From: Gryganskiella cystojenkinii
Taxonomy: Eukaryota; Mortierellomycota; Mortierellomycetes; Mortierellales; Mortierellaceae
Direction: 5' to 3'
Assembly: GCA_015852425.1 (NCBI GenBank)
Contig: JAAAIG010000745.1
Coordinates: 1-19,326, forward strand
Length of the DNA stretch: 19,326 nt
The first letter of the stretch is position 1, and each line of letters starts with the position of its first letter. Of this stretch, positions 18,401 to 19,326 are shown in pieces. Below the pieces are notes generated by a model that saw only the letters and a list, made by a program, of their open reading frames with translations, was not told the origin of the DNA and did not search any database. The position numbers were made by a program, and so were the translations under genes.

Positions 18401-18950
18401 CGATTATGGTCCGTCCTCAGCTGAGAGTGACGATGTCTCGCCAGAGCTCTATCAACCTCTTGGACTGTTGGCCCATTCACTCGAGTTCTTGGCTTCTGCG
18501 TTACCAACGAGACAGTTCACGGCCCTGTACAGACAAATCTCGCTGGAGATGCAAGATTTCATTTGGCAAAAGATTATCATGAAGAATTCGTTCTCGGAGT
18601 TGGGAGGATTGCAATTTGCAAGGGATGTCCGGGTCGGTTTGCTGGGTACGGGACGGAGATGGATCAAACGACCCGAGAACTATCATCGTAAACTTCGAGA
18701 TGCCTCGATCCTGTTGTCCCTCCAGAGTGCCAAGGCCAACTCCCCGCCGATGGTTCAGGAGAGGAAGAATAATGGACCGGAAGGGCCCACGTATGCAAAG
18801 AGGACGCTGGCTCAAATCATGGCAGTTGTGTTTGACGAGGATCTGTCTGTGGAGGAAGTTCAGAAACGATTGGAAGAGATTGGGGTCACACACTTAGGAG
18901 TCCCGCAGGCCAAGGAGGTGATCCGCCGTCGGGTGGAATGTTGGAGGTGA
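15461..18950 (+). CDS. RINT1: RINT1/Tip20-type vesicle tethering protein
   Basis: This is a subunit of the ER-resident Dsl1/NRZ tethering complex, which receives COPI vesicles from the Golgi. Ten exons splice to 854 aa: 15461-15691, 15783-16045, 16149-16328, 16423-16548, 16647-16782, 16875-16988, 17091-17334, 17431-17834, 17977-18227 and 18335-18950. Introns are 91-142 nt; eight are GT-AG and the fifth (16783-16874) starts with GC. N-terminal residues about 45-190 form coiled coil (KAILQQQADVGNELKQQLD, LQARVQALEDAKRYI). Family marks include ALVPYKSLVEL, LDSIGWPKP, LRFRYHFEGKRPTNRLDK followed by PEWYLTHVLEL (about 295-325), DWGEDVFFLELYKEI (about 562-576) and the C-terminal IKRPENYHRKLRDASILLSL. 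The RINT1_TIP1 domain spans about 290-854. An acidic Ser/Asp patch sits at about 588-597. The start at 15461 has a good context (AAAAATGGC). Confidence 0.94.
16783..16874 (+). other. GC-AG intron in the RINT1 gene
   Basis: The donor is AAG|GCAAGT, a perfect extended donor consensus except for C in place of T. The acceptor is CATAG|CCT. Removal joins NRLDK to PEWYLT, which is continuous family sequence. The GT four bases downstream would put a stop codon directly after the junction, so the GC donor is required. Its length of 92 nt is typical for this gene. Confidence 0.85.
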
Positions 18951-19326
18951 AAGAATAATGAAAAAAGAAAACCAGGAGAGAAGATTGAAGAATAAACCCC
19001 GGAGGGTGGGCGAAAAAGAGTGGAGATGATCAAGTATCGATGTCATTGTTGCGATCATCCACATCAAATAATCAGTTATCTCAAGTACAACTATTTGTCT
19101 ATTGTTGCATCAGGTGCAGCTGCTGATCATCAATTTTTGATGTCTATACTAGAATTATGGCTAGATTACTTACAGTGAAACTCACCTGTTGCCAACAGAA
19201 AAAGAAAGAGAGTAAACAAATTAATAACACGTGACATTTCCCCGATCAACGCGCGAGTTTCACTTTCACTACAAAAAAAACGTACCGTAAAAAAAGACTC
19301 AGAGTCATACTCTAAGCGTCGTTGTT
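18951..19326. other. RINT1 3' flank and unassigned right end
   Basis: A perfect AATAAA lies at 18991-18996, 41 nt after the RINT1 stop, and probably sets the 3' end. Beyond it there is no ORF of note. A CACGTG hexamer (19228-19233) and an 11-nt palindrome GACTCAGAGTC (19296-19306) occur in the last 100 nt, which may belong to the promoter of a gene outside the window. Confidence 0.45.

Noticed and set aside
19228..19306. CACGTG hexamer and GACTCAGAGTC palindrome as regulator sites
   Set aside because: Short palindromes occur by chance, and the gene they might control lies outside the window.
1..19326. CRISPR array, transposon ends, rRNA genes or phage-type defence system
   Set aside because: No spaced repeats, terminal inverted repeats, transposase motifs or rRNA sequence were seen; the genes are typical eukaryotic, spliced genes.

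Overview
The window looks like nuclear DNA from a filamentous early-diverging fungus, most likely Mucoromycota or Mortierellomycota. This is inferred from the protein families present, Gln/His/Pro-rich low-complexity tracts, compact genes with introns of about 90-170 nt, and A/T homopolymer tracts between genes. There is no sign of operons, ribosome binding sites, viral genes or transposons. Five of the seven genes are spliced. I placed the exon borders by hand, requiring GT-AG (once GC-AG) ends, an unbroken frame and continuity of the family sequence.

Layout, left to right: (1) 3-2288 +, the C-terminal part of a six-transmembrane, TRP-like ion channel, cut by the window edge. (2) 2511-4494 -, a complete six-exon homogentisate 1,2-dioxygenase of 445 aa with all three iron ligands. 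(3) 4495-6979, a 2.5 kb gene-free stretch, strongly pyrimidine-rich near its right end. (4) 6980-8911 +, an intronless uncharacterised protein of 643 aa with a C-terminal coiled coil and three TQT-like short motifs. (5) 9316-10249 -, a PP1 inhibitor-3/Ypi1 homologue. (6) 10706-11561 +, the TRAPP subunit TRAPPC4/Trs23. (7) 11893-15150 -, an intronless 1085-aa BTB-domain protein with a very long Q/H/P-rich tract. (8) 15461-18950 +, a ten-exon RINT1/Tip20 homologue of 854 aa, followed by about 375 nt of non-coding sequence.

The genes alternate strictly in strand, giving three convergent and three divergent pairs: HGD with the coiled-coil gene, YPI1 with TRS23, and BTB with RINT1. Two vesicle-tethering factors lie near each other: Trs23 (TRAPP, Golgi) and RINT1/Tip20 (Dsl1/NRZ, ER). 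Otherwise the genes belong to unrelated housekeeping pathways: tyrosine catabolism, PP1 control, membrane traffic and ion transport. I found no convincing new biological system. The items most worth a second look are the cluster of TQT motifs in the coiled-coil protein, the low-complexity insertion that splits a C-terminal domain of the BTB protein, the GC-AG intron in RINT1, and the uncertain 3' end of the inhibitor-3 gene.
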